Below the pieces are notes generated by a model that was given only the letters and a program-made list of their open reading frames with translations, had not been told where the DNA came from and did not search any database. Positions 16,250 to 23,685 of a stretch of 56,235 nucleotides of DNA are shown piece after piece. This stretch comes from Paenibacillus terrae (GTDB lineage: Bacteria; Bacillota; Bacilli; Paenibacillales; Paenibacillaceae), in assembly GCF_000943545.1 (NCBI RefSeq), contig NZ_JTHP01000043.1, forward strand, positions 1-56,235, in the 5' to 3' direction. The first letter of the stretch is position 1, and the number at the start of each line of letters is the position of its first letter. The translations under genes were made by a program, and so were the position numbers.

Positions 16250-17671
16250 TTATATCCCTATCGCCTGTCCATCAACCGCCAGCATCGCTTCTCCCAAAAT
16301 CTCCGACAATGTTGGATGCGGATGAGCCAGCTGTCCGACTTCCCACGGCGTAGCATCCAACAGCTGCGCAAGAGCCGCCTCGCTGATGAGATCCGTTACA
16401 TGCGTACCGATCATATGTACACCGAGAATATCATTTGTTTTCTCATCGGCAATCACTTTGACGAAGCCGTCCCGACTACCGTACACCAGCGATTTTCCGA
16501 TAGCTTGAAAAGGGAACTTCCCTGTCTTCACCTGATGTCCACGCTCACGGGCTTCTTGCTCCGTCAAGCCGACACTCGCTGCCTCAGGACGTGTATAAAT
16601 ACAACGTGGAATCAGATGATTCGGTACGCTGTGAACCACTTCGCCCGCCAGATGATGGACCGCCAGCAGCCCTTCATGGCTCGCTGCATGCGCCAGTTGT
16701 AAGCCCCCGATGCAATCCCCGATCGCATAAATATGCGGCTCATTCGTCTGCAAATGCTCGTTAACCGATATAAAGCCACGCTCTACTCGGATATCCGTAT
16801 TTTCCAGCCCGATATTTTCCACATTCGCCTGACGACCTACCGAAATAAGCAGCTTGGAAGCGCTGATTGTTTCGGTTTCGTCCCCCTTTTGCACGTCAAT
16901 CTGTACGCCTTCCTCATCCTTACCGTACGTTTCAGCCAGCACTTGCGAGCCCGTCAGCACCTTGACTCCACGCTTGGTTAACAGGCGCTGCATTTCACGC
17001 GAAACGTCCTCGTCCTCGGTTGGAATAAGCCGATTCGCCGCCTCAACCACCGTAACCTCCACGCCAAAATCGTTCAGCATGGAAGCCCATTCCACGCCAA
17101 TAACGCCACCACCTACGATAATCAGGGAAGCGGGCAGTTCTTCCATCGTCAACGCTTCGTCACTGCTCAAAATAAATTCGCCATCCGGCTCCAATCCGGG
17201 CAGTACACGCGGTCGTGATCCCGTTGCAATAATAAGATGGGCAGGAACAATCGTCTCCATCTCGCCATCTTCCAGCTCCACGGCAACTGCACCGCTTTTT
17301 GGTGAAAAAATCGACGGCCCAATTACGCGTCCTTTGCCGCTCAGCACCGTGATTTTATTTTTACGCATCAAAAATTGCACGCCCTGATGTAGCTGCTCCA
17401 CAACGGCTTCCTTGCGCTCTTGTACCTTAGGGAAAACAAGCTGCGCTCCCAAGGTCTCAATGCCGTATTGCGCACTTTCCTTGATGGTCGCATATACTTC
17501 CGCACTGCGCAGCAAAGCCTTGCTCGGGATACATCCACGATGCAGACAGGTTCCACCTAGCTTGTCCTTTTCAATAATAACGACTTCCTTGCCGAGCTGG
17601 GCTGCACGAATTGCTGCCACATATCCCCCGGTTCCTCCGCCTAAAATTGCAACATCACAATGTATAGTCAT
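16250..17671 (-). CDS. lpdV: Dihydrolipoyl dehydrogenase (E3) of the branched-chain complex
   Basis: 473 residues, an FAD disulfide oxidoreductase. FAD motif VAILGGGTGGYVAA at the N-terminus; redox-active cysteines 42 and 47 in GGTCLHRGCIPSKAL; NAD motif IIVGGGVIGVEWASM; second FAD motif IYAIGDCIGG; and the C-terminal HPHPTLSE with the catalytic histidine. It reoxidises the lipoyl groups of BkdB. GGAGGAGAAGC precedes the ATG. The ptb, bcd and buk genes that precede lpdV in B. subtilis are not here. Confidence 0.93.
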   Translation of the reverse strand: MTIHCDVAILGGGTGGYVAAIRAAQLGKEVVIIEKDKLGGTCLHRGCIPSKALLRSAEVYATIKESAQYGIETLGAQLVFPKVQERKEAVVEQLHQGVQFLMRKNKITVLSGKGRVIGPSIFSPKSGAVAVELEDGEMETIVPAHLIIATGSRPRVLPGLEPDGEFILSSDEALTMEELPASLIIVGGGVIGVEWASMLNDFGVEVTVVEAANRLIPTEDEDVSREMQRLLTKRGVKVLTGSQVLAETYGKDEEGVQIDVQKGDETETISASKLLISVGRQANVENIGLENTDIRVERGFISVNEHLQTNEPHIYAIGDCIGGLQLAHAASHEGLLAVHHLAGEVVHSVPNHLIPRCIYTRPEAASVGLTEQEARERGHQVKTGKFPFQAIGKSLVYGSRDGFVKVIADEKTNDILGVHMIGTHVTDLISEAALAQLLDATPWEVGQLAHPHPTLSEILGEAMLAVDGQAIGI

Positions 17672-17706
17672 GCTTCTCCTCCATTAACATTGATTATATA
17701 TAGCTT

Positions 17707-17734
17707 ATTGTACTCTCTTTATTTCTCTGTACAA
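17707..17734 (-). promoter_or_regulatory. Candidate sigma-A promoter of the lpdV-bkd operon
   Basis: On the minus strand TTGTAC (17729-17734) and TACAAT (17707-17712) are separated by 16 bp, 36 bases before the lpdV start. I looked for a -24/-12 sigma-54 element, as used for bkd in B. subtilis, and saw none. Confidence 0.5.
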
Positions 17735-17797
17735 AATATAGTGTTTATGCATAGACTACGGGCCGTTTAGCAACCCGCTCGCGGCATCTGACATATA

Positions 17798-18010
17798 TTA
17801 TTCATACAAGGCGTCCCGTAACTTGGTAGACATCCTCGGCGTTTGGGCTGATTTGGCCCGTAGCGCTTTGCGAAACGATTCATTTTGCTTGCGCAGAAGA
17901 TCAAGCTCTGTCTCCAGCTCCGTGATCAACTCCTGAGCCTGTGGGCTTACCAGACCTTGCTCCAGCAATGCTTCTTTTTTGGCACTATAATCCGTATCTT
18001 TTTGGTCCAT
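17798..18010 (-). CDS. Small hypothetical coiled-coil protein
   Basis: 70 residues, highly charged. Residues 25-55 (ELITELETELDLLRKQNESF) have heptad spacing typical of a short coiled coil. GAGGGG precedes the ATG with normal spacing, and the frame uses codons like its neighbours, so I believe it is a real gene. I do not recognise the family. It lies upstream of lpdV in the same direction, with a probable promoter between them. Confidence 0.6.
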   Translation of the reverse strand: MDQKDTDYSAKKEALLEQGLVSPQAQELITELETELDLLRKQNESFRKALRAKSAQTPRMSTKLRDALYE

Positions 18011-18241
18011 GCCTGTCCCCTCTTCCCTTTATTCCACTACACTTCACCTTATCATGCTCACGGCAACAGAGCAATGACATCCACCTTTACGTTCAAAGAA
18101 TAGATATACAATAACATGTCGAAAAACAATATATTTTCTCTAGTCTGTTTGCTGCACATTATGGTAATCTATAATGGCCTTTTCTTTCGGGAATAATAGA
18201 TTCACAGCGTTATGCGCATGTTACAGAGAGGGGAATTCGCG

Positions 18242-18838
18242 TTGCACAGAGGACGAATTACGATCATTACAGGCCCCATGTTTAGCGAAAAATCCGGCGA
18301 ACTGATTCGCCGCTGTCAAAAATTAATTCAATACGGGCACCGTAAGGTGGTCGCTTACAAACCGGCTGAAGATAACCGCTACGCCAAGGATGAAATTGTA
18401 AGCCGCATCGGATATCGGCTGCCCGCCATCTCCATTCCGAAAAAGCTCACAGATGAGCTCGTTCAGCGGATTTTGGAAGAAACGAAGGATGCCGATGTGG
18501 TCGCCTTTGACGAAGTACAGTTTTTCAGCCGTCATATTATGATGTTAGTGGAAGAGTTAGCCTACTGTGGCAAGCATGTGATTGCAGATGGACTCAATCT
18601 AGACTACCGGGGTAAGGAATTCGGATATGTCGGCGGTTTACTCGCCATGGCAGATGACATCGAAAAGCTAGCTTCCTTTTGCGCCGTATGTGGAAGTTCG
18701 GAAGCTGTATATACCCAGCGTATGGTGAACGGAAAGCCTTCCACTGTAGGACCCATCGTAATGATCGGCGACTCAGAGGCGTATGAGCCACGTTGCCGTA
18801 ATTGCTTTATACCACCCCATAAAGTGAACTGCGATTAG
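18242..18838 (+). CDS. Thymidine kinase-family protein with altered P-loop
   Basis: 198 residues from the TTG at 18242, which follows AGAGGGG; upstream codons are poorly supported. The family is type II thymidine kinase: FDEVQFF (catalytic glutamate), GLNLDYRGKEF, TQRMVNGKP in the lid loop, and zinc cysteines CAVC and CRNC. The Walker A motif, normally GPMFSGKSEEL, reads GPMFSEKSGEL: the invariant glycine before the lysine is glutamate and the following glutamate is glycine. That should disturb ATP binding. It may be a diverged paralogue alongside a normal tdk elsewhere. I avoid the symbol tdk for that reason. Confidence 0.85.
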   Translation: MHRGRITIITGPMFSEKSGELIRRCQKLIQYGHRKVVAYKPAEDNRYAKDEIVSRIGYRLPAISIPKKLTDELVQRILEETKDADVVAFDEVQFFSRHIMMLVEELAYCGKHVIADGLNLDYRGKEFGYVGGLLAMADDIEKLASFCAVCGSSEAVYTQRMVNGKPSTVGPIVMIGDSEAYEPRCRNCFIPPHKVNCD

Positions 18839-19008
18839 CACAAAAAATTTGCCGTCAGGCTGCGATAAAGGCACGACAACCAGCGGATTTTTTCTTGTAT
18901 TTTTTTGGAACGATTCGAGCAATTGCCCCGTATATCCAGTTAAGCTGTACAAGTTTTCTTAGTTTTCGTTTGAACACTATGACCATGATATTATCGGGGG
19001 GCTTACTT

Positions 19009-19785
19009 ATGAGTTTTTTCAACAAGATCTTGGCAAGCGCAGGAATCGGTTCAGCTAAAGTCGATACATTGGTGGACCAGGCCGTGTATGTCCCTGGCGA
19101 AGAACTTAGTGGCATCATGCGTATCAAAGGCGGTAAAATTGATCAGGAAATCGGCAAAATTGACATCGAACTCAAAACAGAATATATCGAAGAGCACGAT
19201 GACAAGAAGACTACTTCCACCTGCTGCATCGCTCGGGTCAAGGTATCCGACGGCTTTCATTTAAAGCAAGGTCAGGAGCTTGAAATTCCTTTTTCTTTTC
19301 GGTTGCCATTAGAAACACCTGTCACTCATGCCAAACAGCCCGTATGGCTGGATACAGCATTAGACATCGGTATGGCCTTGGATCCGACCGACCGTGACTC
19401 GCTCAAAATCGAGCCGCATCCCTATATGAGTACGGTGTTTGAAGCCGTTCACCTGTTGGGCTTTCGATTCCGTTCCTCCACCTGCGAACGTCATCCCAAG
19501 CTGGGACGCGGTGTTCCGTATGTACAGGAATTTGAATTTACGCCCGGATCGGAATATGCACGCGATATCGAGGAGCTGGAGCTAATTATGCAGTTGGAGC
19601 CTGAAGGCGTGCATGTGCTTGTCGAAGTGGATCGCAGAGGTAGAGGATTGTCCGGCTGGCTGGAAACTGCCTTTGATATGGACGAGCGTCATGCCTGGTT
19701 GAGCTTAAGCAAGCAAGAGCTGTCTTATGGACCAGATCATATCGCAGATGCGCTAGAGGAACTGATCGACAGACAGCTTCGATAA
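19009..19785 (+). CDS. spo0M: Sporulation-control protein Spo0M
   Basis: 258 residues from the ATG at 19009 (GGGGGG eight bases upstream). N-terminal MSFFNKILASAGIGSAKVDT and VYVPGEELSGIMRIKGG, then FSFRLPLETPVTH and TALDIGMALDPTDRD, match Spo0M (arrestin-like fold). In B. subtilis Spo0M affects the earliest stage of sporulation and cell division. Further upstream in-frame codons are not conserved. It is followed by a strong terminator, so it is a one-gene unit. Confidence 0.9.
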   Translation: MSFFNKILASAGIGSAKVDTLVDQAVYVPGEELSGIMRIKGGKIDQEIGKIDIELKTEYIEEHDDKKTTSTCCIARVKVSDGFHLKQGQELEIPFSFRLPLETPVTHAKQPVWLDTALDIGMALDPTDRDSLKIEPHPYMSTVFEAVHLLGFRFRSSTCERHPKLGRGVPYVQEFEFTPGSEYARDIEELELIMQLEPEGVHVLVEVDRRGRGLSGWLETAFDMDERHAWLSLSKQELSYGPDHIADALEELIDRQLR

Positions 19786-19799
19786 ATATGTTGATATAA

Positions 19800-19842
19800 C
19801 AAAAAATCCCCGCCGTTTAAGTCACGGTTGGGGATTTTTATG
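19800..19842. terminator. Bidirectional terminator between spo0M and the zinc-ribbon protein gene
   Basis: AAAAATCCCC and GGGGATTTTT arms with inner CCGT/ACGG; U-runs on both strands. It lies 15 bases after the spo0M stop and faces the convergent gene. Confidence 0.85.
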
Positions 19843-19883
19843 CTCTTCAAAATACTCTGCCATTTCCATATCATCTGCATCGG

Positions 19884-20288
19884 CTAAAGTGGCAGCATGT
19901 CCTGCCGTTCCGCCTTGTGCTTGCAATCCTTGCATACCCCGTATAGAGAACCATTGTCATCTGCGTAAAAGGTTAATTTGTCTTCTTTTTTACAAAAGGA
20001 GCATTTTTGCTTGCCCGTGCCCTGGATAGAGTCAGACAGTCCAAACCCAGATTGGACTTGAATACTAGCTGCATTTGTATTCGCGCGGGAATCCGAAGAT
20101 ACCTTAGATTTGGACACGTTTCCGGTCCGGGATTGTCGGGCAGACTTACGAGGACGAAATTCAACGACATTACTGTTCCGCTGTCCATTCACTTGTTTTT
20201 TGCTGCTGCGACCACGCCATGCCATAACAATCCAACCCAACGCCACCAACAACACGCCGACGATCACCCAAGTTAGACTATTCCACAT
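19884..20288 (-). CDS. Membrane-anchored zinc-ribbon protein, function unknown
   Basis: 134 residues. Residues 5-25 form one membrane helix (WVIVGVLLVALGWIVMAW), then a basic, Ser/Asn-rich linker, then a C-terminal zinc ribbon with CSFC and CKDC pairs. The design suggests a protein tethered to the membrane with a cytoplasmic or spore-facing metal domain. Family not recognised. ATG at 20288 is preceded by GGGGATGAAGG. Confidence 0.65.
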   Translation of the reverse strand: MWNSLTWVIVGVLLVALGWIVMAWRGRSSKKQVNGQRNSNVVEFRPRKSARQSRTGNVSKSKVSSDSRANTNAASIQVQSGFGLSDSIQGTGKQKCSFCKKEDKLTFYADDNGSLYGVCKDCKHKAERQDMLPL

Positions 20289-20354
20289 GCCTTCATCCCC
20301 GCCTTTGCTTTAAAATCGTTTGGTTTGCTTCCACTTCCTCGTACAGTACAGCCT

Positions 20355-20757
20355 TTATTCTGTTTCGTCTAACGGAATCCCGTTCAATGCAATAACCTTG
20401 CCTATGACCTTATTCATTGAAACATATCCGAGAAAACGACTGTCTGTGCTGTTCATCCGATTGTCTCCCAACACAAAAATCATACCTTCCGGTACAACAT
20501 TCGGCTCACCTCTTAACGGGAAATTAAGCATGTTAGGTAAGTCGCCTTTTTACAAATTGTACATCATTCTTCTGGAAAACGATAATATCCCCTCGCTGAA
20601 AACTGTTTTCCTTGTAATAATGCTTATCCACTGCTATATGATCCCCTGCCATCATAGTAGGCTGCATCGAAGGCCCATCCACTGAGTATGACTTTACATC
20701 ATCACTTACATTGATAATACCTAGTGCTAAACAAAAACAGTCACCCCCCGAGAGGAT
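20355..20757 (-). pseudogene. Decayed signal peptidase I (lepB/sipS-like)
   Basis: One frame gives VKSYSVDGPSMQPTMMAGDH with the catalytic serine, then RGDIIVFQKNDVQFVKR with the catalytic lysine, and hits a stop. A second frame gives VVPEGMIFVLGDNRMNSTDS and the normal C-terminus ending at 20355. The segment between (VIGLPGD and about 50 residues) is lost, and no N-terminal membrane anchor is seen. It is a pseudogene from an internal deletion plus frameshift. Confidence 0.85.
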
Positions 20758-20834
20758 GACCTATTCAAAAAGCATTTATCATTTACCATAATTATCAATA
20801 TATTAGCATATCTGCGGTTAGTGGGCTATCTTTT

Positions 20835-21011
20835 TTAATCCTTCCTAATTTTCTTTGGAGTTTCGACTACAGGAGGTTTTTTAGTGACTTTCAGATAACA
20901 TTCGGCACAAATCACAATTCCTCTATACAGAACGATCGACTTCGTACTGTTACAAAATAGGCAATAGTGAAAACGGGAATGAACTTTAAGTTTGTGTGAA
21001 TTCTCCATCAT
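20835..21011 (-). CDS. Small zinc-binding protein (CxxC...CxxC)
   Basis: 58 residues from the ATG at 21011, which has GAGGAG at ideal spacing. CLFC and CAEC pairs 15 residues apart suggest a treble-clef or rubredoxin-like knuckle, between basic ends. The overall plan recalls the sigma-G inhibitor Gin (CsfB), but I see no convincing match, so the function stays open. It lies with an HTH gene in an AT-rich stretch. Confidence 0.5.
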   Translation of the reverse strand: MMENSHKLKVHSRFHYCLFCNSTKSIVLYRGIVICAECYLKVTKKPPVVETPKKIRKD

Positions 21012-21059
21012 AAATAACACTCCTCTTTTTAATATGTAGAACGAATTACCTTTGAACTC

Positions 21060-21278
21060 CTATTTGGTAAATGTATCATCAATACCGAGCAATTCAGCCA
21101 CTAATCGCCTATATCGCTTAGCTTTGCGGGTTCCATGGATTAGATTCGATAAGCGGGACGTAGGAATTTGGTAAGTCTCGCAAAAGGTTTGTTGATCCAT
21201 ATGCCTTTCAACCAACTTCTGCTTAATCGCCCATCCAAAATCAGTTACAGGATGTTTATCGTTATTCAAAAGACTCAC
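21060..21278 (-). CDS. Small HTH protein, Cro/C1-like
   Basis: 72 residues or a few fewer. DQQTFCETYQIPTSRLSNLIHG is a helix-turn-helix of phage-repressor type. The frame opens with GTG at 21278; TTG at 21269, with AAAGGTGA five bases upstream, is the better start. It is divergent from the TPR-HTH receptor gene at 21485 across a 200-base AT-rich gap, like a regulator pair of a mobile element. Confidence 0.6.
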   Translation of the reverse strand: MSLLNNDKHPVTDFGWAIKQKLVERHMDQQTFCETYQIPTSRLSNLIHGTRKAKRYRRLVAELLGIDDTFTK

Positions 21279-21484
21279 CTTTTCTGTTTATGTTTTTTAA
21301 TATTCCTTGTTTTTAGGCTACCATTTAGTTATTAAAAATTGGCATTGGAATATATTGATTTACAGAATATTCACTTTGGATATAATTGACATGTATTTGG
21401 AAGAAATTATATAATCAATCTGTACATAAAAAGATCAGGTTGGAGTAATCAGCGTTGCATGTTCAGCTTTAGGAGGGATCCCTA

Positions 21485-22747
21485 TTGGAAGGTGTCATAG
21501 CAATTCGATTAGAAATCCGAAAATGCCTGCAAGAGAGAAAATGTACAATAAGAAGCTTTGCTCGTCTGTCAGGTATAACTGCAAGTTACCTAAGCCAACT
21601 ACTCAATATTGAGCGTATTAAGCCTATATCAGTAAGATATATGGATGTCATCGCAAAAACATTAGATCAACCAGAGGGCTGGCTATATGAATTATACGTG
21701 GATGAGTGTTTTGTCACTGGAAATCCTCATCGCAGTCGAGTAAAACCCTTTTTGTTACGTTGTGTAGAACTTGGCAAGATAGACAATTTGAAATCGGTTT
21801 TATCACGTATGTTGGAAGACTTAAGTGAGATTGAACTGGTATTTGAAATTGCAGAAGAATTACATAGTAATGGCAAGCAGAAAGAAGCCGTTCCTTTTTA
21901 CGAATGTGTGGTTGAAAATGAGAAGTATCAGCATTCAGAGCGTCTAGCCATAAGCCATTATAGACTTTTTCGTGCTGCACTTGGAGACGATTTGGAAAAG
22001 AACAGAGAGGCAGCAATCCGGTTTGCACCGTTTCGTGACCGCTTACCTATCAATTACCAGTTAGATGGGTACTACAAATTAACAGGTACATCTTTTAATC
22101 TGCATAAGTGGGAAGAAGTCGAGACTTACGTTGATGAATTTCGAGTTGTTGTAAAAGCAATTTATAGTGAAAAGGTACGCAGGTTGGAAAATAAAAAGAA
22201 GTGCGAGCCGTTGGTGACAGAACGTCCTTTTGTCTTTTATTACGGCTATACTTATTTAATGAAATCTATAGCTTTTCAGAAGAAAGAACAGTATGAAGAA
22301 GCCAAAAAGCACATTTCCTACTATGCTGATTTAAGCTGGATGCAGGGGTTAGATGAAGAGAACCTGAAGCAGGTCCAACAGTTCAAACTTTGGGCTGAAG
22401 GCAACAACTTTACAGTTGATTTGCTCATGGGGAACAAAGGTGTCATTCCGAAATATGTACAGTATTTAAAAGAACATCCTAAAGAAATATTGGCCGGTCT
22501 GCTAACACTTTTAGAATCCGCAAATAAGCATGAATTTTCCATTGACGAAATATTAGAAGATTTCAGAGAGCAAATTTCTGGGTGGGATGGTCGTAATGAT
22601 ATGACGCACAGAACTTATTGCTTTTCTTTTCTTCACGAACTTGCCATCTATAACTTTAGACATTTGAGAATACATCAAGGACTCAATTGTACTTTGCAAT
22701 GTCTAAATTTATCCCTAAATATGAATAATGGAGGCACTTCTAAGTAG
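21485..22747 (+). CDS. HTH-TPR transcriptional regulator, RRNPP superfamily (AimR/Alo-like receptor)
   Basis: 420 residues. The N-terminus is an Xre-type HTH (IRSFARLSGITASYLSQLLN). Residues 75-400 are helical pairs like degenerate TPR repeats: FEIAEELHSNGKQKEAVPFY, then FYYGYTYLMKSIAFQKKEQY, and so on. This plan is that of peptide-sensing RRNPP regulators (Rap, NprR, PlcR, AimR), and P. polymyxa carries a family of such Alo receptors. TTG start after AGGAGG with eight-base spacing. The cognate peptide gene is usually just downstream; I find only a weak candidate at 22728-22790 (20 residues, hydrophobic, no ribosome site). Base composition is more AT-rich than the flanking core genes, so it was probably acquired. 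Confidence 0.75.
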   Translation: MEGVIAIRLEIRKCLQERKCTIRSFARLSGITASYLSQLLNIERIKPISVRYMDVIAKTLDQPEGWLYELYVDECFVTGNPHRSRVKPFLLRCVELGKIDNLKSVLSRMLEDLSEIELVFEIAEELHSNGKQKEAVPFYECVVENEKYQHSERLAISHYRLFRAALGDDLEKNREAAIRFAPFRDRLPINYQLDGYYKLTGTSFNLHKWEEVETYVDEFRVVVKAIYSEKVRRLENKKKCEPLVTERPFVFYYGYTYLMKSIAFQKKEQYEEAKKHISYYADLSWMQGLDEENLKQVQQFKLWAEGNNFTVDLLMGNKGVIPKYVQYLKEHPKEILAGLLTLLESANKHEFSIDEILEDFREQISGWDGRNDMTHRTYCFSFLHELAIYNFRHLRIHQGLNCTLQCLNLSLNMNNGGTSK

Positions 22748-22985
22748 TGCGCTGTTCTTTTTAAAATGCACAAAGAAATGGCTCTTTTGAAGCAAAAGCA
22801 CGAATATAAAGCATGCTTAAGGAGAAGCCAAAGAACAAAACGTTATTAATCCCTCATTCTGGCATCAAGAAAACAATCATGGAACATGCTAAAATAGTGC
22901 ACTTTGCTTATAGCAGAACACATCTATTCTCAATTGAAGCCTCATTATTAAAACAATTCATTGGACTACATTCTAATTTACTACC

Positions 22986-23027
22986 AAAAAAGCTCATCCC
23001 TCTTTCAAGATACGGGTTGAGCTTTTA
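22986..23027. terminator. Terminator-like hairpin downstream of the TPR-HTH gene
   Basis: AAAAGCTCA (22988-22996) pairs with TGAGCTTTT (23018-23026), with CCC/GGG inside. The 240 bases between the receptor gene and this hairpin hold only short, unconvincing reading frames. Confidence 0.6.
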
Positions 23028-23119
23028 ACATTCAATTTCATTAATTCTTATGGGTGACTTGGATAATGAGCGTTAATTCCTAGCTAAACTTTTTTTCAAA
23101 AGTAGATTCATTCTCTATT

Positions 23120-23360
23120 TTATAATGTTTCAAATTCAAATGCCCCTGTCATTCCGTGTAGTACATCACATGTTAGCCAATCCAAAGCATTTTTGTTCAT
23201 TAATTTCATGACGATTTCAGCTATTTTAAGGGGCATGTCGCCAGTTACACCAGTTGCCAATTGAATGGATGCCGTGCTTCGATCCTCAACATAAAAACGG
23301 TTCAAGCCAGTTTGATAAACTCACTCCACTCTTGCCAAATGAATAACTCCTGTAAAACAT
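23120..23360 (-). pseudogene. Fragment of an unidentified gene
   Basis: One frame reads MNRFYVEDRSTASIQLATGV to the stop at 23120, with a composition like real protein (TGDMPLKIAEIVMKLMNKNA). A preceding stretch in another frame (VLQELFIWQEWSEFIKLA) also looks coding and abuts it, which suggests a frameshifted remnant. There is no ribosome site at the apparent TTG start. Not recognised. Confidence 0.35.
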
Positions 23361-23362
23361 AA

Positions 23363-23557
23363 TTGGCCCAGGAAGCGAAAGCCCGCCCGAACTTAATTTA
23401 TGATATGTGTGATGGTAAGACTAAACGAATGGATTTGGATACATTAAGTCACATCCTAAACACATTGGAGGATCTTACTGGTAAGAGACATAATCTAGCC
23501 GATGTGCTGGAATATATTCCACGTAACGCAAAAGACGATCACACTCCTGCTCGATAG
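23363..23557 (+). pseudogene. Truncated Cro/C1-type HTH regulator
   Basis: The 64-residue frame holds the second half of a YozG-like small HTH protein: ARPNLIYDMCDGKTKRMDLD, then LSHILNTLEDLTGK and VLEYIP. The first HTH helices and a ribosome site are missing; it begins exactly where the minus-strand fragment ends, so 23360 looks like a junction. A TTG-started short protein cannot be ruled out. Confidence 0.55.
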
Positions 23558-23580
23558 AGGGCGATCGTCTTCCATTTTTT
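23532..23580 (+). terminator. Terminator after the HTH remnant
   Basis: AAGACGATC (23532-23540) pairs with GATCGTCTT (23563-23571); TTTTTT follows. Confidence 0.75.
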
Positions 23581-23685
23581 CGCTAAACTATACTTTCTCT
23601 TACTCCCCTCGATAATAAAAAGAGACAGCGTGTTATTACACACACTATCTCTGCTGAATCCCAGCTTGATCTATGTTGATCTGAA

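Noticed and set aside
17672..17797. Sigma-54 promoter for the bkd operon, as in B. subtilis
   Set aside because: No GG-N10-GC (-24/-12) pattern was found at a sensible place; a sigma-A-like site is better.
18117..18123. 0A box (TGTCGAA) upstream of the thymidine kinase-like gene
   Set aside because: A single seven-base match in AT-rich DNA, without a second box or a sigma-H site, can be chance.
20835..21011. Sigma-G inhibitor Gin (CsfB)
   Set aside because: Only the CxxC pairs agree; the conserved residues around them that I recall for Gin do not, and the locus differs.
22728..22790. 20-codon hydrophobic frame as the signal peptide of the TPR-HTH receptor
   Set aside because: It overlaps the receptor's end and has no Shine-Dalgarno sequence; kept only as a weak candidate in the receptor entry.
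22813..23028. 71-codon plus-strand frame downstream of the TPR-HTH gene
   Set aside because: No ribosome site, unlikely composition, and its end runs through a terminator stem; treated as non-coding.
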